Of a stretch of 64,000 nt of DNA, positions 9,726 through 17,925 are shown one piece after another. Position numbers and translations under genes: made by a program. The stretch is taken from contig NZ_PZJM01000004.1 in assembly GCF_003206045.1 (NCBI RefSeq), positions 622,785 to 686,784 on the forward strand. The letters are read 5' to 3'. Under the pieces are notes generated by a model. It was given only the letters and a program-made list of their open reading frames with translations, was not told where the DNA came from and did not search any database. How positions within the stretch are numbered: the stretch's first letter is position 1; each line of letters begins with the position of its first letter. Source of the DNA: Salinicola lusitanus (GTDB taxonomy: Bacteria; Pseudomonadota; Gammaproteobacteria; Pseudomonadales; Halomonadaceae).

Positions 9726-9959
9726 TTACTGATGAGCGACGATGTAGTCGATCGCTTCCTGAACGGTCGTGATCTTTTCAGCTTCTTCGTCGGGAATTTC
9801 GGTGTCGAATTCCTCTTCGAGCGCCATCACCAGTTCGACGGTATCCAGCGAATCCGCGCCGAGGTCTTCGGTGAAGGATGAGGTGTTCTGGATATCCTCT
9901 TCCTTGACGTTCAGGCGTTCGGCAACAACCTTCTTCACGCGCTCTTCGATGGTGCTCAT
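9726..9959 (-). CDS. acpP: Acyl carrier protein
   Basis: A 77-residue, very acidic four-helix protein. Ser37 in [18 protein letters not shown] is the 4'-phosphopantetheine attachment site. It carries growing acyl chains between the Fab enzymes. The start is preceded by GGAG. A promoter-like pair lies upstream at 10010-10038, consistent with the high separate expression usual for acpP, and tandem hairpins follow the stop. Confidence 0.98.
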   Translation of the reverse strand: MSTIEERVKKVVAERLNVKEEDIQNTSSFTEDLGADSLDTVELVMALEEEFDTEIPDEEAEKITTVQEAIDYIVAHQ

Positions 9960-10009
9960 TATGTCGTTACTCCTAGTGGTACGAATCCGCCAGCTAAAAA
10001 GCTGCGGGT

Positions 10010-10038
10010 AGTTTATAGACCGCCCCCAGACGACGCAA
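10010..10038 (-). promoter_or_regulatory. Candidate sigma-70 promoter of acpP
   Basis: The minus strand reads TTGCGT, a 17-base spacer, then TAAACT (an overlapping TATAAA lies two bases upstream). It sits in the 96-base fabG-acpP gap, about 45 bases before the acpP start. Confidence 0.5.
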
Positions 10039-10055
10039 CCCGCGTCGCGGGAGGA

Positions 10056-10796
10056 TTACCGCATGTTCATGCCGCCATTAACCTGCAGCGTTTCGCCGGT
10101 AATATAACCGGCTGCATCGCTTGCGAGAAACCCGATAGCGGCGGCGATTTCCTCCGGCTGCCCCAGACGGGCCAGCGGAATCTGCCCCAGAAGCGCATCC
10201 CGCTGAGCTTCCGGCAAAGACTGGGTCATGTCAGTGTTGATGAAACCCGGCGCCACGGCGTTGACCGTAATCGCACGCGAGGCAACCTCTCTCGCCAATG
10301 CCCGGGTAAAGCCTTCCATGCCGGCCTTGGCCGCAGCATAGTTGGCCTGCCCCAGGTTGCCCATCATCGCCACGACGGAACTGACGTTGATGATGCGACC
10401 GAAGCGCGCCCGCGTCATCCCCCGGAGACTGGCCTTGGAGACACGATAGACCGACTTGAGATTGGTATCGAGGACCGCATCCCACTCGTCCTCCTTCATT
10501 CGCATCAACAGATTGTCACGCGTGATACCGGCGTTGTTGACCAGGATGGTCGGCGCCTCGAAGGTCTCGGTGATGCGCTTGAAAAGCGCATCGACACTGG
10601 CCTGGTCGGTGACGTCCAGCGCCAGCCCCAGGCCTTCGATGCCCTGAGCCTTGAGATCGTCGTCGATCCTGGTGGCGCCGGCTTCGCTGGTGGCGGTGGC
10701 AATCACGATGCGCCCCTGCCGACCCAGCTCATGCGCGACGGCGCGCCCAATCCCACGACTCGCGCCGGTGACCAGCGCAACTCTACGTTCGGTCAT
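10056..10796 (-). CDS. fabG: 3-oxoacyl-[acyl-carrier-protein] reductase
   Basis: A 246-residue short-chain dehydrogenase. It has the NADPH loop TGASRGIG, NNAG near residue 87, and the catalytic Ser140, Tyr153 and Lys157 (YAAAK). It reduces 3-oxoacyl-ACP to 3-hydroxyacyl-ACP. Two ATGs fit, at 10805 and 10796. The second is preferred: it has TAAGG nine bases upstream and gives an N-terminus that aligns with E. coli FabG. It lies 11 bases after fabD. Confidence 0.96.
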   Translation of the reverse strand: MTERRVALVTGASRGIGRAVAHELGRQGRIVIATATSEAGATRIDDDLKAQGIEGLGLALDVTDQASVDALFKRITETFEAPTILVNNAGITRDNLLMRMKEDEWDAVLDTNLKSVYRVSKASLRGMTRARFGRIINVSSVVAMMGNLGQANYAAAKAGMEGFTRALAREVASRAITVNAVAPGFINTDMTQSLPEAQRDALLGQIPLARLGQPEEIAAAIGFLASDAAGYITGETLQVNGGMNMR

Positions 10797-10807
10797 GTCA
10801 TTCATCC

Positions 10808-11770
10808 TTAAGGCTCTTGTACGTCCAGCGTTTCACGCGCCAACTCGAGCGCAGCCGTCAGCGTATCGGGATCATTGACCGCCAGCCCCTTGGCCTGTCG
10901 CTGGATACGCTTGCTCAAGCCAGTCAAGACCTTGCCCGGGCCACACTCGATGAACACGGCAGCACCATCGTCGAACATGGCGTTCACGCAAGCTGTCCAG
11001 CGCACCGGACGATAGAGCTGTTCGACCAGCCGATGGCGAAGCGCCTCCGTCGTCTCGGGCACCCGAGCATCGACGTTCTGATAGACAGCATAACGCGGCA
11101 GCTTGAACTCCATCGCCCCCATCGCCTGCTCGACCTTCTCGGCGGCGGGCTGCATCAATGCGCAGTGGGAGGGCACCGACACGGGCAGCGGCAGCGCGCG
11201 CTTTGCCCCAGCTTCCTGACACAGCGCGATGGCCCGGTCGACGGCGCCGCGGTGGCCCGCAATGACGACCTGGCCCGGAGAATTGTAGTTGACGGCAGCG
11301 ACCACCTCCGACTGGGCGGCTTCGCGGCAGGCCGTCTCGACCGCCGCGTCTTCCAGCCCCAGAATCGCAGCCATTGCACCTTCGCCCGCGGGCACCGCCT
11401 GCTGCATCGCCTCGCCACGCAGGCGCACCAGCCGGATCCCCTCCGCGAAACCGAGGGCACCGGAACAGACCATGGCACTGTACTCGCCCAGGCTGTGGCC
11501 GGCCATCATGCAGGGCCGCGGCCCCTCCAGCTCCTGCCACACACGCCAGATCGCCACGCTCGACGCCAGCAGCGCGGGCTGGGTACAAGCCGTCGCGTTG
11601 AGTTTCTCTTCGGGGCCTTCCTGGACGACATGCCAGAGGTCGTAGCCAAGCGCTTCCGATGCCTCGTCGAATGTCGTGCGAACTACGCTGTAACGTTCGG
11701 CCAGTTCACGCAGCATGCCGACCTGCTGCGAGCCCTGCCCGGGAAAGACCAAAGCCAGTGATTGCGTCAT
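10808..11770 (-). CDS. fabD: Malonyl-CoA:ACP transacylase
   Basis: A 320-residue acyltransferase. It has the FPGQGSQ N-terminal signature, GHSLGEY with nucleophile Ser93, and the catalytic His202 in VPSHCALM. It moves malonyl from CoA to ACP. The start at 11770 begins directly at the conserved MTQSLALVFPGQGS region and lies five bases after plsX. Confidence 0.96.
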   Translation of the reverse strand: MTQSLALVFPGQGSQQVGMLRELAERYSVVRTTFDEASEALGYDLWHVVQEGPEEKLNATACTQPALLASSVAIWRVWQELEGPRPCMMAGHSLGEYSAMVCSGALGFAEGIRLVRLRGEAMQQAVPAGEGAMAAILGLEDAAVETACREAAQSEVVAAVNYNSPGQVVIAGHRGAVDRAIALCQEAGAKRALPLPVSVPSHCALMQPAAEKVEQAMGAMEFKLPRYAVYQNVDARVPETTEALRHRLVEQLYRPVRWTACVNAMFDDGAAVFIECGPGKVLTGLSKRIQRQAKGLAVNDPDTLTAALELARETLDVQEP

Positions 11771-11775
11771 CGCGC

Positions 11776-12894
11776 TCACCCTTGAAATGGTGGACCGTCG
11801 GATCTCGTCGTGTCGCAAGACCCGCTATCCTCTCGATCGTCGGTGACGATCGACGAGATAACAGGCGTCGCCGAGTCGTGAGACCATGCCGCGCGAAGAT
11901 GGTCCGGCAATCCGACCTCGACTTCACGTACAGCCCGGTCGATGGCGAAGGCGAAGGCCTGGGCACTGGCATTGCCATGACTCTTCACCACGATACGGTT
12001 GAGCCCGAGCAGACTGGCACCGTTGTGCCGCACCGGGTCCAACTGCGCCTTGAACCGCATCAGCGCGGGTCGCGCCAGCAGGGTCACCAAGCGTGTCGAC
12101 CAGTGGGATTCGAAGGTTTCCTGTAGCCGCTTCAGCAGCATCTGGGCCACGCCCTCGCTCGCCTTGAGCACGGCGTTGCCCACGAAACCATCGCAGATCA
12201 CGACGTCGACCGAACCGGAAAAGATCGCATCGCCCTCGATATACCCGACGTAGTCGAAGTCGCCGCCGCCGCGGGCTTTCAGAAGCGCGTCGGCCTCGCG
12301 CACGCGGGCCACGCCCTTGCTCGCCTCGATACCGACATTCAACAACGCCACCCTGGGTAGCGCCACGCCATCGACGACCCGCGCCATCAAGGCTCCCATT
12401 CGGGCGAAGTCAACGAGATGTCGGGCATGGACATCGACGCTGGCCCCCAGATCGAGCAGATAACACCGCCCGCCCTTGCGGGTCGGGACCGCGGTACTGA
12501 TTGCCGGCCGCGAGATACCGGGAACACTTCCCAGCTCCCGCCGCGCCAACGCCACCAGCGCGCCCGTGTTGCCACAAGTGATGCCGGCATCGGCCTCGCC
12601 ATCCCGCACCGCCGCCAGCATGCCGAACATGCTGGTCGAAGAGGGATCGTCGAGAGCCTCCATCGGCGGTGTGGACTGAAGCACGACTCGCGGTGCATCC
12701 ACCCATTCCAGGCGCTCGGCCAGCGGCGCCTCCGTCGCGTCGCCGGTCAGCTCCTCGACCAGCGCACGAAGCTCAACCTTCGGACCGAATACCGTGGGCT
12801 CGAGTTCCGGATGGCGTTTCAGCGCCAGCAGCAGGCCACCAATAGTCGCGCGGGGACCGAAGTCCCCGCCCATGGCATCGATGGCGATGCGCAC
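11776..12894 (-). CDS. plsX: Phosphate acyltransferase
   Basis: A 372-residue PlsX protein beginning [16 protein letters not shown], the family signature. [11 protein letters not shown] and ICDGFVGN are also seen. It makes acyl-phosphate from acyl-ACP for phospholipid synthesis. The C-terminus carries about 30 polar residues ([12 protein letters not shown]) beyond the usual end, probably disordered. It follows rpmF by 29 bases; rpmF-plsX-fab is a widely conserved order. Confidence 0.95.
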   Translation of the reverse strand: MRIAIDAMGGDFGPRATIGGLLLALKRHPELEPTVFGPKVELRALVEELTGDATEAPLAERLEWVDAPRVVLQSTPPMEALDDPSSTSMFGMLAAVRDGEADAGITCGNTGALVALARRELGSVPGISRPAISTAVPTRKGGRCYLLDLGASVDVHARHLVDFARMGALMARVVDGVALPRVALLNVGIEASKGVARVREADALLKARGGGDFDYVGYIEGDAIFSGSVDVVICDGFVGNAVLKASEGVAQMLLKRLQETFESHWSTRLVTLLARPALMRFKAQLDPVRHNGASLLGLNRIVVKSHGNASAQAFAFAIDRAVREVEVGLPDHLRAAWSHDSATPVISSIVTDDREDSGSCDTTRSDGPPFQG

Positions 12895-12923
12895 TGCTCT
12901 TCTACCAAGCGTCCGACGTCTGT

Positions 12924-13094
12924 TTAAACGTCGACGACCTTGCGACCACGATAGTAGCCATCGGGGGCCACGTGGTGACGGCGATGCGTGGTACCGGTTT
13001 CCTGATCCTGGGACAGGGCCGGGGAGGTCAGCGCATCGTGTGCGCGACGCATGCCGCGCTTGGAACGGGTCTTACGGTTTTGTTGAACGGCCAT
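12924..13094 (-). CDS. rpmF: 50S ribosomal protein L32
   Basis: A 56-residue basic protein, starting [20 protein letters not shown] and ending [12 protein letters not shown], which is the recognisable L32 pattern. Zinc-binding cysteines are absent, as in many gammaproteobacteria. It sits between yceD and plsX in the conserved yceD-rpmF-plsX order. Confidence 0.97.
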   Translation of the reverse strand: MAVQQNRKTRSKRGMRRAHDALTSPALSQDQETGTTHRRHHVAPDGYYRGRKVVDV

Positions 13095-13124
13095 GATATG
13101 ACTCCAACGTCAATGTCTTCGGGT

Positions 13125-13652
13125 TCAGAGTTTTCCCTTCAACGACTTCAGCACGTCGAAGGGGTTGTCAGGGCGGGCGGCCTCTTCTACCGAGGCTTCA
13201 CCGCTGCTCAATTGCTCACGGGAGACGGCACAATCTGCCTCGTCGTGATAGACCACCTGGGGCAGGCTGAGGATCAGCTCGTCCTCGATCGCCTCCAGCA
13301 GGTCCAGCTGTTCATTGTCGACCAGCACCGGTTCGTAGTCGCTGGGCACCGTCGCCGCCAGCGCATCGTCGCTGACGACTGCCAGCTTGAAGTGACTGGC
13401 GACCGATACCGCCATGGGCTGCAGGCAACGCCGACACGGAATCATTAGATCCGCTTCCAGGTCCCCATCGATCAGATGGCGACGCTGCGTATCGATATCG
13501 AACTGCAGCTTGACGACGGCATCGCCCTGCTGCGGCCCGATCTCGATCTTGAGGCGCGCCAGTTTCTCGAGGTCGACAAGCCCCTCGATCGTTTCTTGGT
13601 TAGCCGCTGCCCGATAAGGCTCGACGGTCGGGGGAAGTCGTCTGGTCAACAT
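13125..13652 (-). CDS. yceD: 23S rRNA accumulation protein YceD (DUF177)
   Basis: A 175-residue YceD protein. It aligns with E. coli YceD from its first residues (RRLPPTVEPYR) through a CRRCLQP pair and the ending DNPFDVLKSLKGKL. The family is needed for normal 23S rRNA levels. I chose ATG 13652 because it matches the E. coli N-terminus. No ribosome site precedes it, and a near-consensus promoter ends only about 10 bases upstream, so the message may be almost leaderless. It heads the rpmF-plsX-fab operon. Confidence 0.92.
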   Translation of the reverse strand: MLTRRLPPTVEPYRAAANQETIEGLVDLEKLARLKIEIGPQQGDAVVKLQFDIDTQRRHLIDGDLEADLMIPCRRCLQPMAVSVASHFKLAVVSDDALAATVPSDYEPVLVDNEQLDLLEAIEDELILSLPQVVYHDEADCAVSREQLSSGEASVEEAARPDNPFDVLKSLKGKL

Positions 13653-13661
13653 AGGCGCGAC

Positions 13662-13690
13662 ATAATAGGGATTTGCCAAGGCCCTGTCAA
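13662..13690 (-). promoter_or_regulatory. Strong sigma-70 promoter of the yceD-rpmF-plsX-fab operon
   Basis: The minus strand reads TTGACA, 17 bases, then TATTAT: a perfect -35 box and a 5/6 -10 box at ideal spacing. The -10 ends nine bases before the yceD ATG, so the predicted transcript start lies at or within a few bases of the start codon. Confidence 0.75.
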
Positions 13691-13797
13691 AGCAGTCGGA
13701 ACGCGCTATCCTGTCGCCCGACAAGGCACCCCCCGCAGGGGCCAACCACCCTGCCGCTGCCGCGGTGCCGCCTACCCGATTATCAAGGAGCAGCCCG

Positions 13798-14406
13798 ATG
13801 TCTCGCCTGGTACTCGCTTCCAGCTCCCGTTATCGCCGCCAACTGCTGGACCGGCTGGGACTCCCTTACGTCTGGTCCTCGCCCGACATCGATGAAACCC
13901 GGCGACCAGGGGAAGACGCCGAGAGCCTGGCCCATCGGCTGGCGCTCTCCAAGGCCCAGGCGGTTTCCGCCGACTACCCCGGCCACCTGATCATCGGCTC
14001 CGACCAGTTGGCGCTGTTCGACGGCGACATACTGGGAAAGCCCGGCGACTTCGACACGGCCTGCGCCAATCTCCGCCGCTTCTCGGGGCACAAGGTCAGC
14101 TTCATGACCGGCCTTGCCCTGATCGATACCCGCAGCGGGCGCCACCGGGTCGTTCACGACACCTACCACGTCTGGTTTCGGGCCCTGAGCGACGCGGAAA
14201 TAGAGGACTACGTCTCCCGCGACCAGCCCTACGACAGCTCGGGGAGCTTCCGGATGGAAGGGCTTGGCATCGCGCTATTCGAACGCTTCGAAGGTAACGA
14301 TCCCAACACCCTGATCGGCCTCCCCCTCATCAGGCTATGCGAACTGCTGCGAGAGGCCGGCGTCAACCCACTCGGCGCCGACCTACAACTCCCTCAGGGT
14401 AGCTGA
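13798..14406 (+). CDS. Maf-family nucleotide pyrophosphatase (YceF-like)
   Basis: A 202-residue Maf protein. It has the N-terminal LVLASSSRYRRQLLDRLG, the IIGSDQLA catalytic region and the GLGIALFERFEGNDPNTLIGLPL C-terminal signature. Maf enzymes hydrolyse non-canonical nucleoside triphosphates. Its place beside yceD and rpmF matches E. coli YceF, the m7GTP pyrophosphatase subtype; that specificity is inferred. AAGGAG seven bases before ATG 13798 fixes the start. Its 3' end overlaps sppA on the other strand by 13 bases. Confidence 0.9.
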   Translation: MSRLVLASSSRYRRQLLDRLGLPYVWSSPDIDETRRPGEDAESLAHRLALSKAQAVSADYPGHLIIGSDQLALFDGDILGKPGDFDTACANLRRFSGHKVSFMTGLALIDTRSGRHRVVHDTYHVWFRALSDAEIEDYVSRDQPYDSSGSFRMEGLGIALFERFEGNDPNTLIGLPLIRLCELLREAGVNPLGADLQLPQGS

Positions 14407-15458
14407 TAGCGCACTGGCGACGCCGCACTATCCAGACCCAGCCAGTGGGCCGCCGCGCTGGTGAGCTTGTTGGAGACCAGCGACCAGGGATCGAGGGACG
14501 GGGTGTAATCCTTGAGGCTCACCTCCCCCAGGCGCGCCCGCGACAGTTGCTCGAGGTTGGCGAGATCATCGACCAGCCCCAGCGACTTGGCCTGCTCGCC
14601 GGTCCAGACCAAGCCGGAAAACAGCTCCGGATCGTCGCTCAGGCGGTCACCACGCCCGGCCTTGACGGCCTCGATGAACTGCCGGTGCGTGGTATCCAGC
14701 ACTGACTGCCAGAACTCGCGCTGCCCCGGTGATATCTGCGAGAACGGATCCATGAAGGCCTTGTTCTCCCCTGCCGTGAAGACACGACGCTCGACACCGA
14801 TCTTGTCGATCGCGCGCTCGAGACCGAACCCTGCGCTGATGACGCCGATCGAGCCGACCAGGCTGGCCGGCGAGGCGTAGATACGATCTGCCGCCGAGGC
14901 CATGTAGTAGGCGCCGCTGGCACCAATGTCCTCGATGACGGCCAGAATCGGCTTGTCGCCCTGGGCCTGGAGATAGCGAATTTCGTCATAGACGCGCTGC
15001 GACTGGACCGGGCTTCCGCCGGGACTGTTGACATGCAGCACCACAGCGTCGGCATTGGGATCCCTCCACGCCCGCTGCAGCCCCTTGATGATGCGCTCGG
15101 CGTCGGCCTGGCCATTGGCGTCGATGGGTCCGCTGACCTCGACGACGCCAAGATGCCGGCGACTGGAGGACCCGCCGTCGCCCTGGGCCAGAAACATGGC
15201 ATAGGCACTCAGACACAGTCCCGCGATCACGATCAGCGCGAACAGCAGCCGGAAGAAGATCTTCCAGCGCCGCGACCGTCGCTGCTCGGCGAGCACGCCG
15301 CCGACCCACCGATCCATCATCTGCACTTCAGCCAGCCGCACCGTATCGGCGCTGGCCGGTTCGCCATCGCGAGGCGCGCCCGCCGCCTTGCGCCGCTCGG
15401 CCTCCGAGCGGCTCAACTCCGGCCCCTGCGTCCAGTCATCCCGTCGATCGTCGCTCAT
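14394..15458 (-). CDS. sppA: Signal peptide peptidase SppA, short form (S49 family)
   Basis: A 354-residue serine protease with one membrane helix at about 67-91 and a charged, probably disordered cytoplasmic N-terminus. The Ser/Lys dyad is visible: Ser181 in GASGAYYMA and Lys233 in ENKAFMDPF. It should degrade leftover signal peptides at the inner membrane. Start 15458 has a good AAGGAG site. The single S49 domain makes it the short type, not the double-domain E. coli SppA. Confidence 0.92.
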   Translation of the reverse strand: MSDDRRDDWTQGPELSRSEAERRKAAGAPRDGEPASADTVRLAEVQMMDRWVGGVLAEQRRSRRWKIFFRLLFALIVIAGLCLSAYAMFLAQGDGGSSSRRHLGVVEVSGPIDANGQADAERIIKGLQRAWRDPNADAVVLHVNSPGGSPVQSQRVYDEIRYLQAQGDKPILAVIEDIGASGAYYMASAADRIYASPASLVGSIGVISAGFGLERAIDKIGVERRVFTAGENKAFMDPFSQISPGQREFWQSVLDTTHRQFIEAVKAGRGDRLSDDPELFSGLVWTGEQAKSLGLVDDLANLEQLSRARLGEVSLKDYTPSLDPWSLVSNKLTSAAAHWLGLDSAASPVRYQLP

Positions 15459-15518
15459 TCTCGTCTCCTTGCTGAATTCCCGCGCCCAGCGCATCTAAAA
15501 GGTCGGCAGACGACGACG

Positions 15519-16211
15519 TCAGTCCAGCAACCACTCGACGACCGACGGAAAGTCATCGGCGACGAACCTGGGGTCGCTGCGCTGCAGCCGCTGACGCTCG
15601 TGCACGCCATAGGTCACCGCGATGCGATCCATGCCGATGGCCCTGGCCATCTCCAGGTCATATTCGGTGTCGCCGATCATGACGGCCTCGGCGATGGGCA
15701 CATCGCACTCGGCCAGCAGCTCCTCGAGCATCTGGGGGTGCGGTTTCGAACGCGTGAGATCGGCGGTACGACTCGCCGCGAACCAGTCGCCGCAGGCTTC
15801 GTGACCGAAGACACGATCCAGCCCGCGACGACTCTTGCCGGTGGCGACCGCCAGCCGACACCGGGCATCGCGGCGCAGGCAGCCGATGCCTTCCACCACA
15901 CCGGGGAAGAACGGGGTCGGTATCCGATCGGCGACCCGGAACTGATGGCCGTAGGCTTCCCGCAATCGATCCTGATCGAGGGCCGTCACCCCCGGAAAGA
16001 GCATGGCGACGGCTTCCGGCAAGCCGAGCCCGATGATATTGCGCACATCGGCATCGCTCGGCACCGGCCACTGCAACTCGCGCGCGGCGGCCTGCATGCA
16101 AGCCACGATACGCGCCGCCGAATCCATCAGCGTGCCGTCCCAGTCGAAGATCACCAGCGAGTAGCGGCAACGCCGCGATACACGCTCGCCGGCGAGCGCC
16201 TCAACCGCCAT
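15519..16211 (-). CDS. HAD-superfamily phosphatase, Gph-like
   Basis: A 230-residue HAD hydrolase, subfamily IA. Motif I is FDWDGTLMDS near residue 23; motif II is ATGKS; motif III is SKPHPQM; motif IV is MIGDTEYDLEMA. It is probably a phosphoglycolate-type or 5'-nucleotide phosphatase, but the substrate cannot be read from the sequence. It overlaps the end of rluC by 11 bases, the same pairing as in pseudomonads (rluC followed by a HAD gene). A GTG at 16220 is an alternative start. Confidence 0.85.
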   Translation of the reverse strand: MAVEALAGERVSRRCRYSLVIFDWDGTLMDSAARIVACMQAAARELQWPVPSDADVRNIIGLGLPEAVAMLFPGVTALDQDRLREAYGHQFRVADRIPTPFFPGVVEGIGCLRRDARCRLAVATGKSRRGLDRVFGHEACGDWFAASRTADLTRSKPHPQMLEELLAECDVPIAEAVMIGDTEYDLEMARAIGMDRIAVTYGVHERQRLQRSDPRFVADDFPSVVEWLLD

Positions 16212-17148
16212 GACGGGCACGCTCCAGCACCTTCTCCAGCCCCGGCTCCAGCGGCGCTCTCGCCTGCACCGGCCGCCCGGTCTTGGGATCGGGGAAGGTC
16301 AGGGTCAAGGCGTGCAGGAACAGGCGATCCAGGCGCAGGGATCGCGCGAGGCGCGCACCCTCGGCGCTACCGTACTTGTCGTCCCCCAGCAGCGCGTGTC
16401 CGGCATGCGCGGCGTGGACGCGGATCTGATGGGTGCGCCCAGTGACCGGTTCCGCCTCGATCAACGTCACCTTCGGGAACGTTTCACGCACCGCGAAGCG
16501 GGTCCGCGACACCTTGCCATTGTCGTCCACCCGCACCCGACGCTCGCCGTTGCCGGCGTCGTAACGCTCCAGCCGGGCGCTGACGTAGTCGCGCCGCGCC
16601 GGCCAGCGCCCCTGCACCAGCGCCAGGTAACCCTTCTCCATCCGGCGCTCGCGCAGCGCAGTATTGAGCGACAGCAACGATTCCCGATTCTTGGCCAGCA
16701 GCAGGCAACCCGAAGTGTCGCGATCGAGACGGTGAACGAGCTCGAGGAAATCCAGGTCCTCGCGCACCTGGCGCAGCGCCTCGATCAAGCCGATCTTGAC
16801 GCCACTGCCGCCGTGCACGGCCAGCCCCGACGGCTTGTTGATGACCAGCCAGTCCGGGCCTTCGATGACGACGCTACCGGCCAGCAGGTTACGCAGGCCC
16901 TCGCTGGCCTCCTTCACCGCACTCTCCGGCGCCAGCCTCAGCGGCGGCACGCGAACCACGTCGCCGGTCTGAACGCGGTAATCCGCCTTGATACGCTTCT
17001 TGTTGACACGCACCTCGCCCTTGCGAACGATGCGGTAGATCAACGACTTCGGCGCGCCCTTCAGGCGCGTCCGCAAGAAATTGTCGATCCGCTGTCCCTG
17101 CTGGGACTCGCTGACCTCGATAAACTGCACTTCCTGGCCTTCGGCCAT
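16201..17148 (-). CDS. rluC: 23S rRNA pseudouridine(955/2504/2580) synthase
   Basis: A 315-residue RluA-family pseudouridine synthase with an N-terminal S4 RNA-binding domain (about 18-75). The catalytic loop HRLDRDTSG has Asp144, the same number as E. coli RluC. The start has AGGGAG six bases upstream. It is transcribed away from rne, the same divergent rluC/rne arrangement as in E. coli, which supports RluC over other RluA paralogues. Confidence 0.93.
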   Translation of the reverse strand: MAEGQEVQFIEVSESQQGQRIDNFLRTRLKGAPKSLIYRIVRKGEVRVNKKRIKADYRVQTGDVVRVPPLRLAPESAVKEASEGLRNLLAGSVVIEGPDWLVINKPSGLAVHGGSGVKIGLIEALRQVREDLDFLELVHRLDRDTSGCLLLAKNRESLLSLNTALRERRMEKGYLALVQGRWPARRDYVSARLERYDAGNGERRVRVDDNGKVSRTRFAVRETFPKVTLIEAEPVTGRTHQIRVHAAHAGHALLGDDKYGSAEGARLARSLRLDRLFLHALTLTFPDPKTGRPVQARAPLEPGLEKVLERARHGG

Positions 17149-17925
17149 GCTCGACTCCCTCGACGGCGCTGCGCGGCGACACCAGCGCGCCGCCGGCCGC
17201 CATTCTAACGCACGCAGCCGGTAGCGCGAGCTCAATTGCCGCTACCTCGGCATTACTGTTATATTGCGAACTCACTCGGTGGGTTTATCCCCCATCCAGG
17301 CGTCAGCGACTGCATAGGCTGGCCGAAGTGAAAAAATGTCTCGATCCTCCAGAGAGTTAACGAAGCCAACCGCTCACGGCTGCTGGAGTGATCAAAACAC
17401 GTTTGGAACGCCAGGCCCCGACTCGACCGTGCGACTGACCTCAGCTCGCCATGCTCGCGGGAAATCCACAGGTACCAGTGGAAGGCGTCGCCGAACCGAA
17501 CAATGCCAAGTGATATAGACGGCAGTCTGCAGGACCGGATGCGTCGACGAAAAACGCACCGTGACATGTCCTGCCACCGTTTCGTACTCAACCCATGTTC
17601 GTGTAGCGCCCCTAGCAAGCAGGTAATGAAAGCAAAGATGTAATGGTAATGAGCAAGCACGCCACTGGGCTCGACGAGCGTCGACCCGAATTCGCACCGA
17701 TGGCCGCATCGCGCCGTTCGACCTGCGTTTTTCGGACATTCCCCTCGAGTTCCTGACGCGGGTCTTCAGCGTATTGCACGCTGAGCTCGTTCTGGCACAC
17801 CCTCTGCGCCTGCTTGCCCTGCCGGGTCGCTACACCAATGTGCGCGAGCACAGCACGACCGCTTGCGGTTCGTCGTCGCCGATTGCAGCACGCCTTCCAC
17901 CGGCACGCTCAATTAGCGAGACCGT
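17149..17925. other. Divergent rluC-rne intergenic region with long rne leader
   Basis: This 777-base non-coding region looks less GC-rich than the flanking genes. I find no supported protein gene; the minus-strand reading frames here have no family resemblance. It holds the predicted rne promoter at 17236-17265, leaving a leader of about 650 nt before the rne start. In E. coli the rne leader mediates autoregulation by RNase E; a similar role here is inferred from position and length. Confidence 0.6.
17236..17265 (+). promoter_or_regulatory. Predicted rne promoter with extended -10
   Basis: TTGCCG, an 18-base spacer ending TGT, then TATATT. The TG one base before the -10 makes an extended -10 element. 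It is the best promoter-like site in the rluC-rne region and would start transcription near 17272. Confidence 0.6.

Noticed and set aside
17259-17660. Minus-strand open frames of 60-133 codons in the rne leader region
   Set aside because: No resemblance to known proteins and no ribosome sites; better explained as non-coding leader.
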